A stretch of 64,000 nt of DNA, taken from Lewinella sp041392765. GTDB lineage: Bacteria; Bacteroidota; Bacteroidia; Chitinophagales; Saprospiraceae. The stretch is from contig JAWKLL010000010.1 of the NCBI GenBank assembly GCA_041392765.1, positions 62,001 to 126,000 on the forward strand. Reading direction: 5' to 3'. Below, in pieces: positions 37,702-48,075 of this stretch (the stretch's first letter is position 1; each line of letters begins with the position of its first letter). Below the pieces are notes generated by a model. It made no database searches. It was given only the letters and a program-made list of their open reading frames with translations, and was not told where the DNA came from. Made by a program: the position numbers and the translations under genes.

Positions 37702-39357
37702 ATGATTCAGCGGATTCATATCAAAAACTACGCGCTTATTGATGCTTTGGACATTCGTTTCCCCAAGGGGCTTACCATCATAACAGGGGAAACAGGGGCC
37801 GGAAAATCCATTATCCTCGGTGCGCTGGGGTTGATAATGGGCGACCGCGCCGATACGAAAGCACTGTACAACCCCGATGAGAAATGTGTTATTGAAGGGT
37901 ATTTTTCTGTAAAAGAATACCAGTTGAAAGATTTTTTTCGGGACAATGATTTAGACTACGAAGACGAACTCATCATCCGCCGCGAAATTACCCCTAGTGG
38001 TAAAAGCCGCGCTTTCATCAATGACACCCCCGCTAGTATTAAGGTATTGCAAGAGTTGAGCGCGGTGCTGGTTGATTTACACCAGCAGTTTGATACCTTA
38101 GACATTCACCAAATGGGCTTCCAAATGCGGCTGCTGGATGCGCTAAGTGCCAACCAAGAACGCTTGCAGACTTACCAACGCCACTATCGGCAATACACCG
38201 CCGACAGGCAACAACTTCATCGGTTGCAAAGCCAGCAATCCACGGCGAATAAAGAGCTGGATTTTATGCGCTTCCAATGGGATGAACTACAGGAAGCCCA
38301 ACTGCAAGCCGATGAGCAGGAGGCCTGGGAGGAAGAGTTTGCCGCTTTGGCCAATGCAGAAGATACGCGGCGTGTGGTGGCCGATGCTTTCCAGTACTTG
38401 TGCGAGAGCGAACAGGCTATCGTGAGCCAGTTACACACCTTGGGGCAGTCGCTGGCAGCCTCGGCCCGTGTGGATAGTACGGTGAATAAATTGTACGAAC
38501 GCCTCCTCGGTACGCTTGAAGAACTCACCGATATAGGCAACGCACTAGAAAACCACGCCGATAGGGTGGAGTCGAACCCCGAACGCCTACAAGAACTGCA
38601 AAGCCGTTTGGACTTGATCTATAAGCTCCAAAAAAAGCACAATGTAGCCAGCGTTCAGGAGTTGTTGGCCATACAGGACTCGCTGGGGCAAGCCCTTGGT
38701 GGGTATGAAAATGCTGATGAAGAAATAGCACGCCTCACGCGGCAAGTGTCAGAGGCAGCCCAAGTTCTTCGCCAACAAGCGCAAGAACTGAGTACCCATC
38801 GCAAACGGGTAGCACCCGAGTTTGCCCGCCAAGTAGGAGCCACTCTGGCGGAATTGGCCATGCCTGCCGCCCAACTGTTAGTGGATTTCCAGCCCACGGA
38901 AGACCTCACACCTACCGGCTCGGATGAAGTGCAGTTTCTTTTTACCGCCAATAAAGGCAGTGCGCCCAAACCTATCAAGCAAGTAGCATCGGGCGGTGAA
39001 TTATCGCGCCTTACGCTCGTTACCAAATCTATTGTGGCCAATGCGATGGCATTACCTACCCTTATTTTTGACGAGATTGATGCAGGCGTGTCGGGGGATG
39101 TAGCCCTGAAAATGGGGTATATTCTTCGCAATTTGAGCCAACACCACCAAGTGGTAGTCATCACCCACTCGCCCCAAGTCGCAGCCCGCGCAGAGGAACA
39201 TCTTTTTGTTTACAAAAAGGAAGACGACAACCGCACTACCACCCGCGTACGGGTATTGCAGCCCGAAGAAAGGATACGCGCCATTGCCACCATGTTGAGC
39301 CAAAGTCCACCCAGTGCCTCCGCATTAGAAAACGCTCGGGAATTGGTGCAGGGGTGA
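37702..39357 (+). CDS. recN: DNA repair ATPase RecN
   Basis: SMC-like ATPase acting in recombinational repair of double-strand breaks. Start at 37702 (MIQRIHIKNYALIDALDIRFPKG); an ATG 12 bases earlier is less typical. Walker A is GETGAGKSIILGALG. Coiled-coil arms cover about residues 150-370. The ABC signature is VASGGELSRLTLVTKS, Walker B is LPTLIFDEIDAGVSGD, and the H-loop is VVVITHSPQVAA. The 551 residues fit RecN. The frame is intact. Its 3' end meets the convergent metallophosphoesterase gene, which may overlap it by about 30 bases. Confidence 0.96.
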   Translation: MIQRIHIKNYALIDALDIRFPKGLTIITGETGAGKSIILGALGLIMGDRADTKALYNPDEKCVIEGYFSVKEYQLKDFFRDNDLDYEDELIIRREITPSGKSRAFINDTPASIKVLQELSAVLVDLHQQFDTLDIHQMGFQMRLLDALSANQERLQTYQRHYRQYTADRQQLHRLQSQQSTANKELDFMRFQWDELQEAQLQADEQEAWEEEFAALANAEDTRRVVADAFQYLCESEQAIVSQLHTLGQSLAASARVDSTVNKLYERLLGTLEELTDIGNALENHADRVESNPERLQELQSRLDLIYKLQKKHNVASVQELLAIQDSLGQALGGYENADEEIARLTRQVSEAAQVLRQQAQELSTHRKRVAPEFARQVGATLAELAMPAAQLLVDFQPTEDLTPTGSDEVQFLFTANKGSAPKPIKQVASGGELSRLTLVTKSIVANAMALPTLIFDEIDAGVSGDVALKMGYILRNLSQHHQVVVITHSPQVAARAEEHLFVYKKEDDNRTTTRVRVLQPEERIRAIATMLSQSPPSASALENARELVQG

Positions 39358-42300
39358 GTGTGGAAGATGGTAATCAATCCGCTTTTCAAAACCAAAACCC
39401 AGACGTAGCCCCAGCATATTCTCTTCTGCTGTAAAGGCAAAGAAAGGATGCACGACCACCAAGTCCACCATATTGAACCAGATACCTGCTACGAGGCTGT
39501 GTCGGTAAGGTGCGTGTGTTGGGTTGCAGCCGTACTTGGGCGGCATCCCATCCGGCGGTGATGCCGAAGCGCAGGGGCAATAGCGGGTTGTCCCAATTCC
39601 AGAGTTCTAGGCGCAAGTCGGTATTGATATATCGCAGGGATGTTCCCCGAAATCGTTGGTTGCGATACCCTCGTAGCCAAGTGTCATTGCCTGCGGAAGG
39701 CAATTGGTAGAACAGGGGGGCACCTGCTATGTTGTCGAAGCCTACGCGTAGTGCCAGTACGGTACGTGGGTGTTGCAACAAGGGCAAGTAGGCCAACGCC
39801 TGTGCGCCTGCTTGCCAAACCTGCTTGTTATGGGCAGTAGGGAACAGGTGCTTGAAACTGCCCTGTAGCTGGAAGCCATACAGTGGAAATACCTGTGGAT
39901 CGATGTAGCCTGCTTCCGCTAAGAAATGATACCCAAAGAAGGAGCGCGCCTGCCTTGTGTCGGCTGTCATCAGTTGCGTAATATTATCTTGGCGGGTGAG
40001 CACCTCATGCCGTTCCCATACGGGGCCGGTGGTTAGTTGCAGGTGTCGATTGGCATTGTGTACGCGCAGGGAAGGGCTGACTTCATGGGAAGCGATGGGA
40101 ACCCAGTTGTATGCCAACGAACGTTGAGCATCAAAAAGATCGTTGTTGGTGCCAAAATAGTTAATAACGCGGGGCATTGACCAACTAGCCTTAGGTACAA
40201 AATCCAGCCACTTCTTCCAGCCGGGGAAAACGCCTGTATAGCGCAGTTGCAAAGCAGGGTTGCGGCCCAATGCTGCCTGCATGATAAGCGATTGCACCGA
40301 TTGGAATGGGTCTTTCCGCCAAGCGTGGGTTTGCCAAACGACGCCCGTGGACAACCACCATCGATCATCGCGGCTAAAGCCTGTGGCGAAATGCGGTTTC
40401 AGCCGGTCATATTCATAACCATAGCGGTCGTAGGCGTTGACGGCAGCATCCAAACTGCGGCGGTCGGCGAAGGGTTTCCCTGTCACTTGTATCCCAGAGG
40501 GCGTGTCGTACACCCGAACCTTCACCGAGGTGTGTTGCAAGACCGAGTCGATGCCTTCTCCACCAATGATCCTCAATTTGATGGGGGTGCGATGCGTGCC
40601 GGTTAGGGAAAATACATCGGTATCAGCTAAGCCAAATAGGCGTACTTCCCGAGTTTCCGAAGGGTGGAAAAGGCGCTGGTATTTCAGCACCGCTCCGCCC
40701 TGAGATGGCTGCATATACACACGGATGTCTATAAGACCGGATGCGAGCATGTGAATATCGAATAGATCACTGCTGTCGGTGCCCACTACGGCTACTTCTT
40801 TAGCTAGGAAGTCATACAGCTCTTGGGCGATAGCAGGAAGGTGCGCTACTCTATGGCGAACGATAGGCAGCAGCTCATCGGCGGCAACGAGGGATGGTGG
40901 TAAGACTGAAAAAGCTTGTTGGATAGCCGTATCCGTCAGTTGTTGTTGCAAACCCTCCGCCGCAGCCATCCATTCCGATTTGGGCAAGGCATTAAGGAAA
41001 AAGCGGTCGAAATGCCGGGCATTGTAGGCGAGGTGTTTTACTTGCCGAATATTAGGCCGTACGGTGCGCAACTTAGGGGCTACCACGGTGGCCACATAAG
41101 CAGGAATCAATCCTTTGAATTTGAAAAACGCCTGATCGCGATCGCGGGGAATGGGGCGCCACAGGGTAGTAGCACCCTGAGGAATAGCTGCCCATCGCCA
41201 TTGGTCATCATGCCGATCCCAATCGTGGATGATGAGGTCAAAAAGGCGGGATTTGCATACCCAGGCTTGATCCACAAAGTGATCGGCGCGGGAGGCGAGT
41301 AATGGGAGGAGGTCGGTGTAGCCAACGATGCGGGAAGGAGCGCCAAAGGAAGCCGTTCCTTGCCATTCATCAGCGGGTCGCTCTTCAAAAAGGTAGAGAC
41401 CTTCTCTCAGTCCGGTGTTGAAGCTGCCTAGGGCGGGTTGGTGAGGCAGGTACACCACTTCGGGATGGGTATGGAAGATGCCGGCAGCCTGTGCCAAAGG
41501 CGCCACGACCAAGGCACCATAAGGGTGGTTGGCACTATTTTGATCCTGGAACAATTCCACTACTTTGATGTGGGCAAATTCCGAGGGTAAGAGTTTGCGG
41601 TAGTCTTTTTCTACCGACCGCAGCACGTATTCTCTGCCCAGCGTATCCTTGAGCCGCAGGGTGGTAGAAGCCATGCCTCCCCCTTTTTTGGTGGGTCGCA
41701 AACCGCCTTTTTCAGCAGGCAGCAGCAAGGGGCGAAAGGGGTGCGGAGTAGTCCAAATATCCCGGTATTGCGCCCCCCATAACCAAGTCTTGAAACGCCC
41801 CGCCGCAAAAGAAGGATTGGGGGCTAATGTGGTATCGAAAGTGATTGGCTGAGGCCATACGGCTGTATCCTGACGGAATTTTTCACTGGGTGGAAATAGT
41901 GCTTGGTGGTAAACTTTCTCAATTTGGCGATGGTGGGATAGCGTGTGGCAGGTGGCAAAAACACTGCCGTTTTTGAAAAAATCCAATTGCCAAAAACCGG
42001 GGCTGTTAGTAGCAAAGGCGGGCTGTTTGTGGGCAGAGACAGGCCCTTGTCGCGCCCAACTGCCGCTGATGATGTAGTGGTTGTTGCCTTGGTGGATGTG
42101 TTGGAGGGTGTTGTCGTGGGCACTAGCAAAAATAAGGGACGCTCCCGATTGACTGGCGCATTCTTCTAGTGCTTTGACTAGGGCTTGGTAATGCGGGTGT
42201 ATAATGTCCTGCCGGCTTCCGTCAATACTCCGGTAGAGCAGGGGCAGCGAACCCAATACTGGCAACGGTACCCTAAGGTTGGGAAAAGGGTACAAGTGTT

Positions 42301-42995
42301 TTTTCCAACCAAAATACCCCCCACGCTCGCCGTAGGATTGTAGGGGATGGTGCATGAATACTACGATTTGGTCATTGTGGTACTCCGCAAACAGGGCACC
42401 GAGGGCGTTCACCCATTCATTGCGGCTTTTGATGTCGCAATCGTTGCCTGTATTGACACCTGTCGTCCAAGGATTGCAACCACCATTGGCTGTCGATGAA
42501 GATGAAAACAAGGTCTTTGTCCACTTTCCAAACCGTGGGGTCGCCACAGGCATTGTGTGGGGCAAACTGGAGTGCGGGAGGTGCTTGGGCAAGGATATAG
42601 TCTTCCAAGCGGTTCACCGCTGCCATGCCGCCGGGCAGCCCGCGTTGCCAGTCTTTATCGCCTGGTATGACCCAAGTGCGGCCGGGGCAGTGGTGGGATA
42701 ATGCGAGCAGGCTGTCGATATGTGAGGTCGTGGTTGCATATTCTTTACTGCCTGGTAGTGGCATCCCCTGGCGGGTAAGATCGCCCATCCAAACCAAGGT
42801 AGTGGAAGCAGGGCAGGTGTCTAAGGTTTGTTGCAAATGTTGCCACAACGCAGCATGAGGCATACCATCGGCATCCCCGACTATTAGGAGTCGCTGCACG
42901 AGGTTTTTATCCCCTTGTTGTGCCATGATAGGGAGGGAGACACATAACGCCCAACACAAATATGCCACTACCTTGCTAACACGGAGTATGTACAT
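39325..42995 (-). CDS. Metallophosphoesterase fused to an outer-membrane beta-barrel, frameshifted
   Basis: Very large exported protein (about 1220 residues). Start at 42995 (MYILRVSKVVAYLCWALCVSLPIMAQ) gives a signal peptide, 2 bases after the repaired bshB1 stop. N-terminal calcineurin-like phosphatase motifs: LIVGDADG, WMGDLTRQG, IPGDKDWQRG, then VVFMHHPLQSYGERG and FASAHDNTLQH. A long middle domain and a C-terminal set of amphipathic barrel strands follow, ending NMLGLRLGFGF. One frame change near 42460 joins LQSLDDR to VNTGNDCDIKSRNEWVNAL. Another near 39510 is needed to read SLVAGIWFNMVDLVVVHPFF at the end. The substrate is unknown. The barrel suggests surface anchoring of the phosphatase. 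Confidence 0.78.
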
Positions 42996-42997
42996 GG

Positions 42998-43781
42998 TCA
43001 AACTAAATCGTAAAGGCTCAATATGCCTTAGCGTTCTGGCTACGTTGAATCCTTCGGCAAAATCGAAACCAGCAATGCGCCCGTAGGTGGCGGCTTTGGC
43101 CCGTAGGAAGTTGCGGAACTGTGCCCCGCTGATAGGGGTGCTGGCCTCTTGGGCGTATTCCGTTGCTTCGGGTACATAAAACTGGGATTTGAACGCCAGT
43201 ACCAGCTCCATTTTGCGATCTATGAACTCGGTAATGTCCACCACAAAGTCGGGCGTCAAATTATTGTCTTGGATGTAGTGGTAGATGGCTTTAGGTCGCC
43301 AAGGCGCTTGAGGAAAGCCATCGGCATCGAAGGTTTCAATTTTGGCAAGACCACTGTAAAAACAAGCGTCGGCAGTGAGTTTGGCGGCTCGCCCGTGGTC
43401 GGGGTGGCGGTCGCTGAGGGCATTGGCCAAGACGATATCCGGTTGGCTAGCACGAATGAAGGACGCTATTTTCTTGACATTTTCGGGGGTATGCTGAAAG
43501 AACCCATCGGCCATGTTGGCATTCCAGCGGAAGGCCGCGCCCATCAATCGAGCCGCATCGAGGGCTTCTTGATCTCGGATGTCGGCAGTGCCCCGGGTGC
43601 CTAATTCTCCACGGGTGAGATCCAAAAGCCCCACGGTTTTGCCCATGCGAATATGGCGCAACAAAGTGCCGCTACAGGAAAGCTCCACATCATCGGGGTG
43701 AACGCCGATGGCTAAAATGTCTATCTTTTGCAAGGTCGTTGGATTTACTAAGAGACGGCGAAGATACGACATCTCGCTCAT
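42998..43781 (-). CDS. bshB1: Bacillithiol biosynthesis deacetylase BshB1, one frameshift
   Basis: Zinc deacetylase of the LmbE/PIG-L family that removes acetate from GlcNAc-malate in bacillithiol synthesis. Zinc motif AIGVHPDDVELSCSGTL, then RGELGTRG, DRHPDHGRAAKL and YYHYIQ-type residues (IYHYIQDNNLTPDFVVDI). As sequenced the frame has no stop and runs into the next gene. Removing one A near 43025 gives NVARTLGILSLYDLV and TGA at 42998, the usual BshB1 ending. The ATG at 43781 overlaps the epimerase stop codon (ATGA). An alternative TTG at 43733 starts LQKIDILAIG, closer to the usual N-terminus. Confidence 0.88.
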
Positions 43782-44701
43782 CCACCAAAAGCAAAAACGG
43801 ACTTGAAAGCTTCCAGCTCGGTTGTTAGGCCAATATCGGGAATATTGACCAAGGTAGTAAGGGCGTTGGGTAGCTGCACAGCAATATTCCTGCGGGGCAT
43901 GTTGGGGTTGAGTTGAATGGTTTCCAGATCAGGGTAGAGGGGGCGCAAGTGGTCGATGATCTCGTTGATAGACAAATTGTGGGTGGCCATGTTGTAAGTG
44001 CCGGAAGTGATGCGAGGATTGCCGATGAGTTGGCGCAGCGTAGCCGCGAGTTTGTCCACATGGATAAATGCCCGTTGTTGTAAACCACTGCCTTGCACGG
44101 TGATGCGGTGCTGAAAATGGGCTTCAAAGATAAACCGGTTGATGACGGCGTCGATGCGGTACGCCGGATTGTACCCATACACATTGCCCGAACGGACAAT
44201 GTGAACGGTCATTTTATCGGCTAAACGGTTTACTTGCTCCTCACCGGCGAGTTTGGAAATGGCGTAGTAGGATTGCGGGACAGGGGTGTAGGATTCGTCC
44301 ACGGCTTCGGTGGAATTGCCATAGACAGAGGTGCTGCTCAAGTAAACGAAATGCTGTACCTGCTGCTGCTCGGCGGCATATACTACTTGGGCGGTGCCCC
44401 AATGGTTGATTTGGTCGTAATGGTGGGCATCCGCATCGGCATAAGGGGTGGTGACGTGTGCAGCCAAGTGAAATACCACATCAACACCCTTCATTTGCTC
44501 ATGCAGTCGGCGACCATCTAAAATATCGCCTTCTACAAAACGAATGGGCTTTTCTGCAAACTTTTGATGGTCGAAAAAGGCGTAGTTTCTTCGGGAAAGG
44601 TTGTCGTAAATGATAACCTCCGATACTTCCGGCGCAAACATGAGTTGGCGAACTAATGCGTAGCCTACGTATCCGGCACCACCTGTGATGAGTATTTTCA
44701 T
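43778..44701 (-). CDS. NAD-dependent epimerase/dehydratase (extended SDR)
   Basis: Nucleotide-sugar-type short-chain dehydrogenase of 307 residues. Rossmann motif ITGGAGYVGYALV at the N-terminus, acidic NAD-binding loop end IIYDNLSRR, VFHLAAHV, catalytic Ser/Tyr/Lys in LSSTSVYG and SYYAISKLAGE, then VRSGNVYGYNP. The substrate is not evident; UDP-sugar epimerase or dehydratase is likely from the family. It is 4-base coupled to bshB1 downstream and follows cysH by 16 bases, suggesting one transcription unit. The frame is intact. Confidence 0.9.
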   Translation of the reverse strand: MKILITGGAGYVGYALVRQLMFAPEVSEVIIYDNLSRRNYAFFDHQKFAEKPIRFVEGDILDGRRLHEQMKGVDVVFHLAAHVTTPYADADAHHYDQINHWGTAQVVYAAEQQQVQHFVYLSSTSVYGNSTEAVDESYTPVPQSYYAISKLAGEEQVNRLADKMTVHIVRSGNVYGYNPAYRIDAVINRFIFEAHFQHRITVQGSGLQQRAFIHVDKLAATLRQLIGNPRITSGTYNMATHNLSINEIIDHLRPLYPDLETIQLNPNMPRRNIAVQLPNALTTLVNIPDIGLTTELEAFKSVFAFGG

Positions 44702-44717
44702 GCGTAAATGGAGAGGG

Positions 44718-45418
44718 TTAGTTATTAGCTAAATCAGTATGCAGGCCACATTCGGTTTTTTTCATACCTGCCCAACGTCCGGCTCGTTCGTCTTGGCCAG
44801 TCAGATCGAAAGCTTGGGTGCAAGGAGCACAGCCTATACTGAGGTAGCCTTTGGCTTCTAAGGGGTGCGGAGGTAGGTCGTACACCTTGCGATAGTAGTG
44901 AATCATGGGGTTCGTCCAGTCCAACATGGGGTGAAAACGCAGGGTTTGGAAAGAGCCTTGCTTTTCCATGTCGAACTGTTTGCGGTTGTTGTTTTGGTCG
45001 CGGCGGACACCCGTAATCCACATCATAAGACATGAGGATGGGTTCCATGGGTTGTGTTTTATTCAAATAGCAGCAGTGGGAAGGGTCGCTGGCGAAGTGG
45101 AACCTGCCCTGCGGGTCGCGTTGGGCTACTTTGGGGATATTGGATGCCACGTTGATAACCTGCAACCCCAACTGGTTAGCAATAGCATCGCGGTACGCCA
45201 AGGTTTCCGGAAAATGGAAGCCTGTTTGCAGAAAAACTACGGGAATTTCAGGCGCCAACTCACTGATGAGATGCAGCATGGGTATGCTGTGTGTTTGGAA
45301 GGATGAAGAGGCAAATACACGCAACCCCTTCTCTTGTGTATGCGCGAATATAAGACTCAAAAAGGCTTCGCTGCACAGCTATCGCCTCCGCTAATGGGGA
45401 CGTGACAGTTACCGACAT
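44718..45418 (-). CDS. cysH: Fe-S adenylyl-sulfate (APS) reductase CysH, frameshifted
   Basis: Assimilatory sulfate reduction enzyme that makes sulfite from APS. Start at 45418 (MSVTVTSPLAEAIAVQRSLF). Motifs: PP-loop-type FASSSFQTHS, the cysteine pair SHCCYLNK, WITGVRRDQ, YLSIGCAPCT and the C-terminal catalytic ECGLH. The CC plus CxxC pattern marks the [4Fe-4S] type, which acts on APS rather than PAPS. One-base changes are needed near 45335 (extra G in GGGG, to read YTREGLRVF) and near 45020 (to read SYDVWITGV). It starts the unit cysH-epimerase-bshB1, putting sulfite supply next to low-molecular-weight thiol synthesis. Confidence 0.87.
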
Positions 45419-45776
45419 GTGTCATTTGCTTTGGTAAACGGTGCAAAGGTAAGTTTTTTATCTATACTAAGTTGATAGGAATTATTTGGTTTTTTTGTGT
45501 AGCATTAAAACGGAGGTAATTTCCCGTAGATTCTGCTGATGAATACGCAGATTTATCAGCGGAATTTTGGTAAAAATAGCTGCGAATTTAGAAAGAGGTG
45601 AGCAGTTTATTTCTGTCAAATTATGATGACTTCCACACATCGCCCGCATGAGCGATGGCAACGGAACCTCGGCTTTTGCCGAGATGGAGTGAACAGCGCG
45701 ACCGCCACGAGCAACCGGGGCGGGCATGCCCTAATGAATCCCTTGATGATATGCACAAAATTCTCCTACATAACCT
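45419..45776. repeat. Intergenic region with two repeat types
   Basis: No gene seen. Around 45517-45580, read on the minus strand, is GATAAATCTGCGTATTCATC-AGCAGAATC, related to the ATCTGCG/ATCAGCGGG repeat at 49474-49640. Around 45640-45730 is a G/C-rich stretch with the hairpin CTCGGC-TTTTG-CCGAG. A short minus-strand frame across it (45482-45727) is repeat-derived and rejected. Confidence 0.5.
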
Positions 45777-46840
45777 CTATCTAAACCACCCTTTTTTCCA
45801 GAAATAGACGACCATAAACAGGGTAATGAGGGTAATGAAGCCCATGAGAAAGAAATAGCCGTAGCGGAGGTGAAGCTCAGGCATGTGGTCGAAATTCATG
45901 CCATAGACACCGACGATAAAACTGAGGGGATGAAGATGGTGGAAATAACGGTGAGTACCTTCATGACGTTGTTCATGCGAAGGCTGATTTCAGAGGAGTA
46001 CAAATCCTGAAGGCTGTTGAGCATATCGCGGAAGGTATCTACCAATTCCACGATTTGGTTGACGTGGTCGCGCAGGTCGCGGATGTAGAGGTTGGTGGCA
46101 TCGCTAATAAGGCCATTCCCGATGCGGTCGAAGGCCGTAATTACTTCCCGCAGGGGTGCCACGGCGCGGCGGATGGTGAGAATTTCTTGCTTCAGCAGGT
46201 GAATGTCGGCTTTGACAGCATTGTCGGGGTCATTGATGATTTTTTCTTCCAAGTGTTCAATCCTCCGCTCTATATCATCGATTACGAGGTAGTATTGGTC
46301 AATGACGGTATCGAGTAGGGCGTATGCCAGATAGTCGGCTCGTTGGGTTCGCACCCTGCCTTTGTGGTGGACAATGCGCTCCCTGACAGTGGCAAAGAGG
46401 TCGGTGTGGTCTTCCTGAAAGCTGAGCAAAAAGTTGTCGCCGAGGTATATAGCGATTTGTTCTTGCTCCAGCAAGTGGGTAGCCTGATGGAAATAAAGTG
46501 CCTGAACAGCGATGAAAACACCCTGCCTGAATTCATCTAGCTTGGGGCGTTGGTGAATGTCGGCTATATCTTCCAACGCCAGCGGGTGAACAGCAAACAC
46601 TTTGCCGAACTCCTCAATCAGTTGGGTGTCGTGTATGCCACGGATGTCGTACCACTGCACTAATTCGGGTACGGGAGCGTGGAACTGGGTGATCGACTGG
46701 TTGTCCAGTACTTGGGTGTTGCAGTCCGTTGCGTTGTATTCGAGGTAGTGGATGGCGATTTTATCCACCTTGCGCTGCCCCGTGAATACAACGGCCCCCG
46801 GGTGATGGCCTATTTTTTTTCTTCTGTCCTTGGGTTTCAT
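45777..46840 (-). CDS. corA: CorA-type magnesium/cobalt channel, one frameshift
   Basis: Inner-membrane divalent cation channel. The long cytoplasmic funnel domain (about residues 1-290) ends in the stalk helix LNSLQDLYSSEISLRMNNVMKVLTVISTIFIP. A C missing from a C-run at about 45927 then breaks the frame. Adding it gives IFIPLSFIVGVYGMNFDHMPEL, with the signature YGMNF, and a second helix FFLMGFITLITLFMVVYFWKKGWFR ending at 45777. Repaired length is about 354 residues. It is 4-base coupled to mscS upstream, an operon of two ion channels. Confidence 0.92.
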
Positions 46841-47703
46841 TCGGGCTTGTTTTTATAAACCAGTGTGCGGTGCGGGTAGGGGATTTCGATACCAGCAGCA
46901 TCGAACCGTTTTTTGATGCTTTCATACAAATCACACCCCAAAATGAAAGCATCTTGCTGGCGGGCTGCCCAGCACCAAGCACGCAGATGGATGCCCGATT
47001 CGCCCAGTTGCAGCACCCGCACCGCCACAATGGGTTCGTTGTTGGCTTTCTCTTCATCGTCGCGGTTGTCGATGAGGAGCGGATGCGCGAGTGCCTCTTC
47101 CTGAATGATAGCACGAGCCAGGTCTATATTGCTTTCGTAGCTGATGGAAAGATCAATCCATTTGCAAATTTTCTCATCGTGGAAATCCGCATTGATAAGA
47201 ATTTCATTGCTGATGACGGAGTTGGGGATGATGATGCGGCGGTTCTCAAAATTCCGGATGACGGTGTGCCGCAGGGTAATATCCTCGATAATGCCGCTCA
47301 TCTGCTGAATGTGGATGCGGTCGTTGACGCGGAAAGGCTTGAAAATGACGATAAACATACCACTGATGATGTTGCTCAGGGCATGTTGGGAAGCAAAACC
47401 CAGCGCCACGGCCAAAATACCAGCACCCGCGAGCAGCGAATTGGCGATGCCGCGTAGCTCCGGCACATTGTAAATGGCCAAGCTGAAGCCAACAATATAA
47501 ATCAAGAAAACGATGAGATGCCGCAGAAACACGTAATTGGTAGGGTCGTTTTTCATCTCCTCCGTAGAGCGTTCGATGAGCCGCCGGAATAGCCGACTCA
47601 CCACCGTGCCCAGCAATATGGTGATGAGAATGGTGGCCACAAAGATGCCTACATACCCCAAACCTTCTATCAGTTCCTTTTCAACCTGTAAATCCATGTT
47701 CAA
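46837..47703 (-). CDS. mscS: Small-conductance mechanosensitive channel MscS
   Basis: Inner-membrane channel that releases solutes under hypo-osmotic stress. The 288 residues contain three membrane helices: VGIFVATILITILLGTVV, FLRHLIVFLIYIVGFSLAIY, and the pore helix GIANSLLAGAGILAVALGFASQHALSNIISG with the Gly/Ala pattern of TM3. The cytoplasmic vestibule follows with FKPFRVNDRIHI, NRRIIIPNSVISNEIL and GIEIPYPHRTLVYKN. Upstream, 33 bases from the start, is the end of the MITE-like element (47736-47900), which may therefore carry or displace its promoter. Coupled to corA. Confidence 0.93.
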   Translation of the reverse strand: MNMDLQVEKELIEGLGYVGIFVATILITILLGTVVSRLFRRLIERSTEEMKNDPTNYVFLRHLIVFLIYIVGFSLAIYNVPELRGIANSLLAGAGILAVALGFASQHALSNIISGMFIVIFKPFRVNDRIHIQQMSGIIEDITLRHTVIRNFENRRIIIPNSVISNEILINADFHDEKICKWIDLSISYESNIDLARAIIQEEALAHPLLIDNRDDEEKANNEPIVAVRVLQLGESGIHLRAWCWAARQQDAFILGCDLYESIKKRFDAAGIEIPYPHRTLVYKNKPE

Positions 47704-47735
47704 TGTTGCTTTGCGCTATTTTTGTATTAAAACCC

Positions 47736-47900
47736 TGTAACTACTTAAGTAGTGCGCTTTCGAGCTAAAAAAAGAAGATTTTTCCGACTGACAAAACTCA
47801 TTTGAGGAGTCATAGCAGCGTTACGGCGACGAAAATAGCTGCCGTCAGGTGGAAAAAGGGCTTTTTTTAGCCGGAATTTGGTACTACTTAAGTAGTTACA
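47736..47900. mobile_element. MITE-like palindromic element, 165 bp
   Basis: Terminal inverted repeats are TGTAACTACTTAAGTAGT on the left and its complement on the right, exact over 18 bases. They continue imperfectly inward (GCTAAAAAAAG and TTTTTCC blocks on both sides). The last 14 bases of each end, ACTACTTAAGTAGT, are themselves a palindrome. The direct repeat AAACCC stands immediately outside both ends, a likely target duplication. There is no coding capacity. It lies between mscS and the divergent protease gene. Confidence 0.75.
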
Positions 47901-48075
47901 AAACCCAAAGGTAGCCGATAAAGTTGGGGGAGGGTAGGGGGCTTTTCACAATTGGCAAAAAATACCCGGGTATTCATTGAAATTTGCGCAACCGTCACAG
48001 ATACATTCCTAAAAACGTTATATTGGGAGCGCAAAGGGTGTTTGTACCCAGCGTGACCCCACACACTCACTGCTT

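Noticed and set aside
42417..43781. Natural fusion of BshB1 with a metallophosphoesterase
   Set aside because: Removing one A near 43025 restores a normal BshB1 C-terminus and a TGA 2 bases before a signal-peptide start; the fusion is a frame artefact.
45482..45727. 81-codon minus-strand frame
   Set aside because: Lies wholly on dispersed repeats; the residue pattern is not protein-like.
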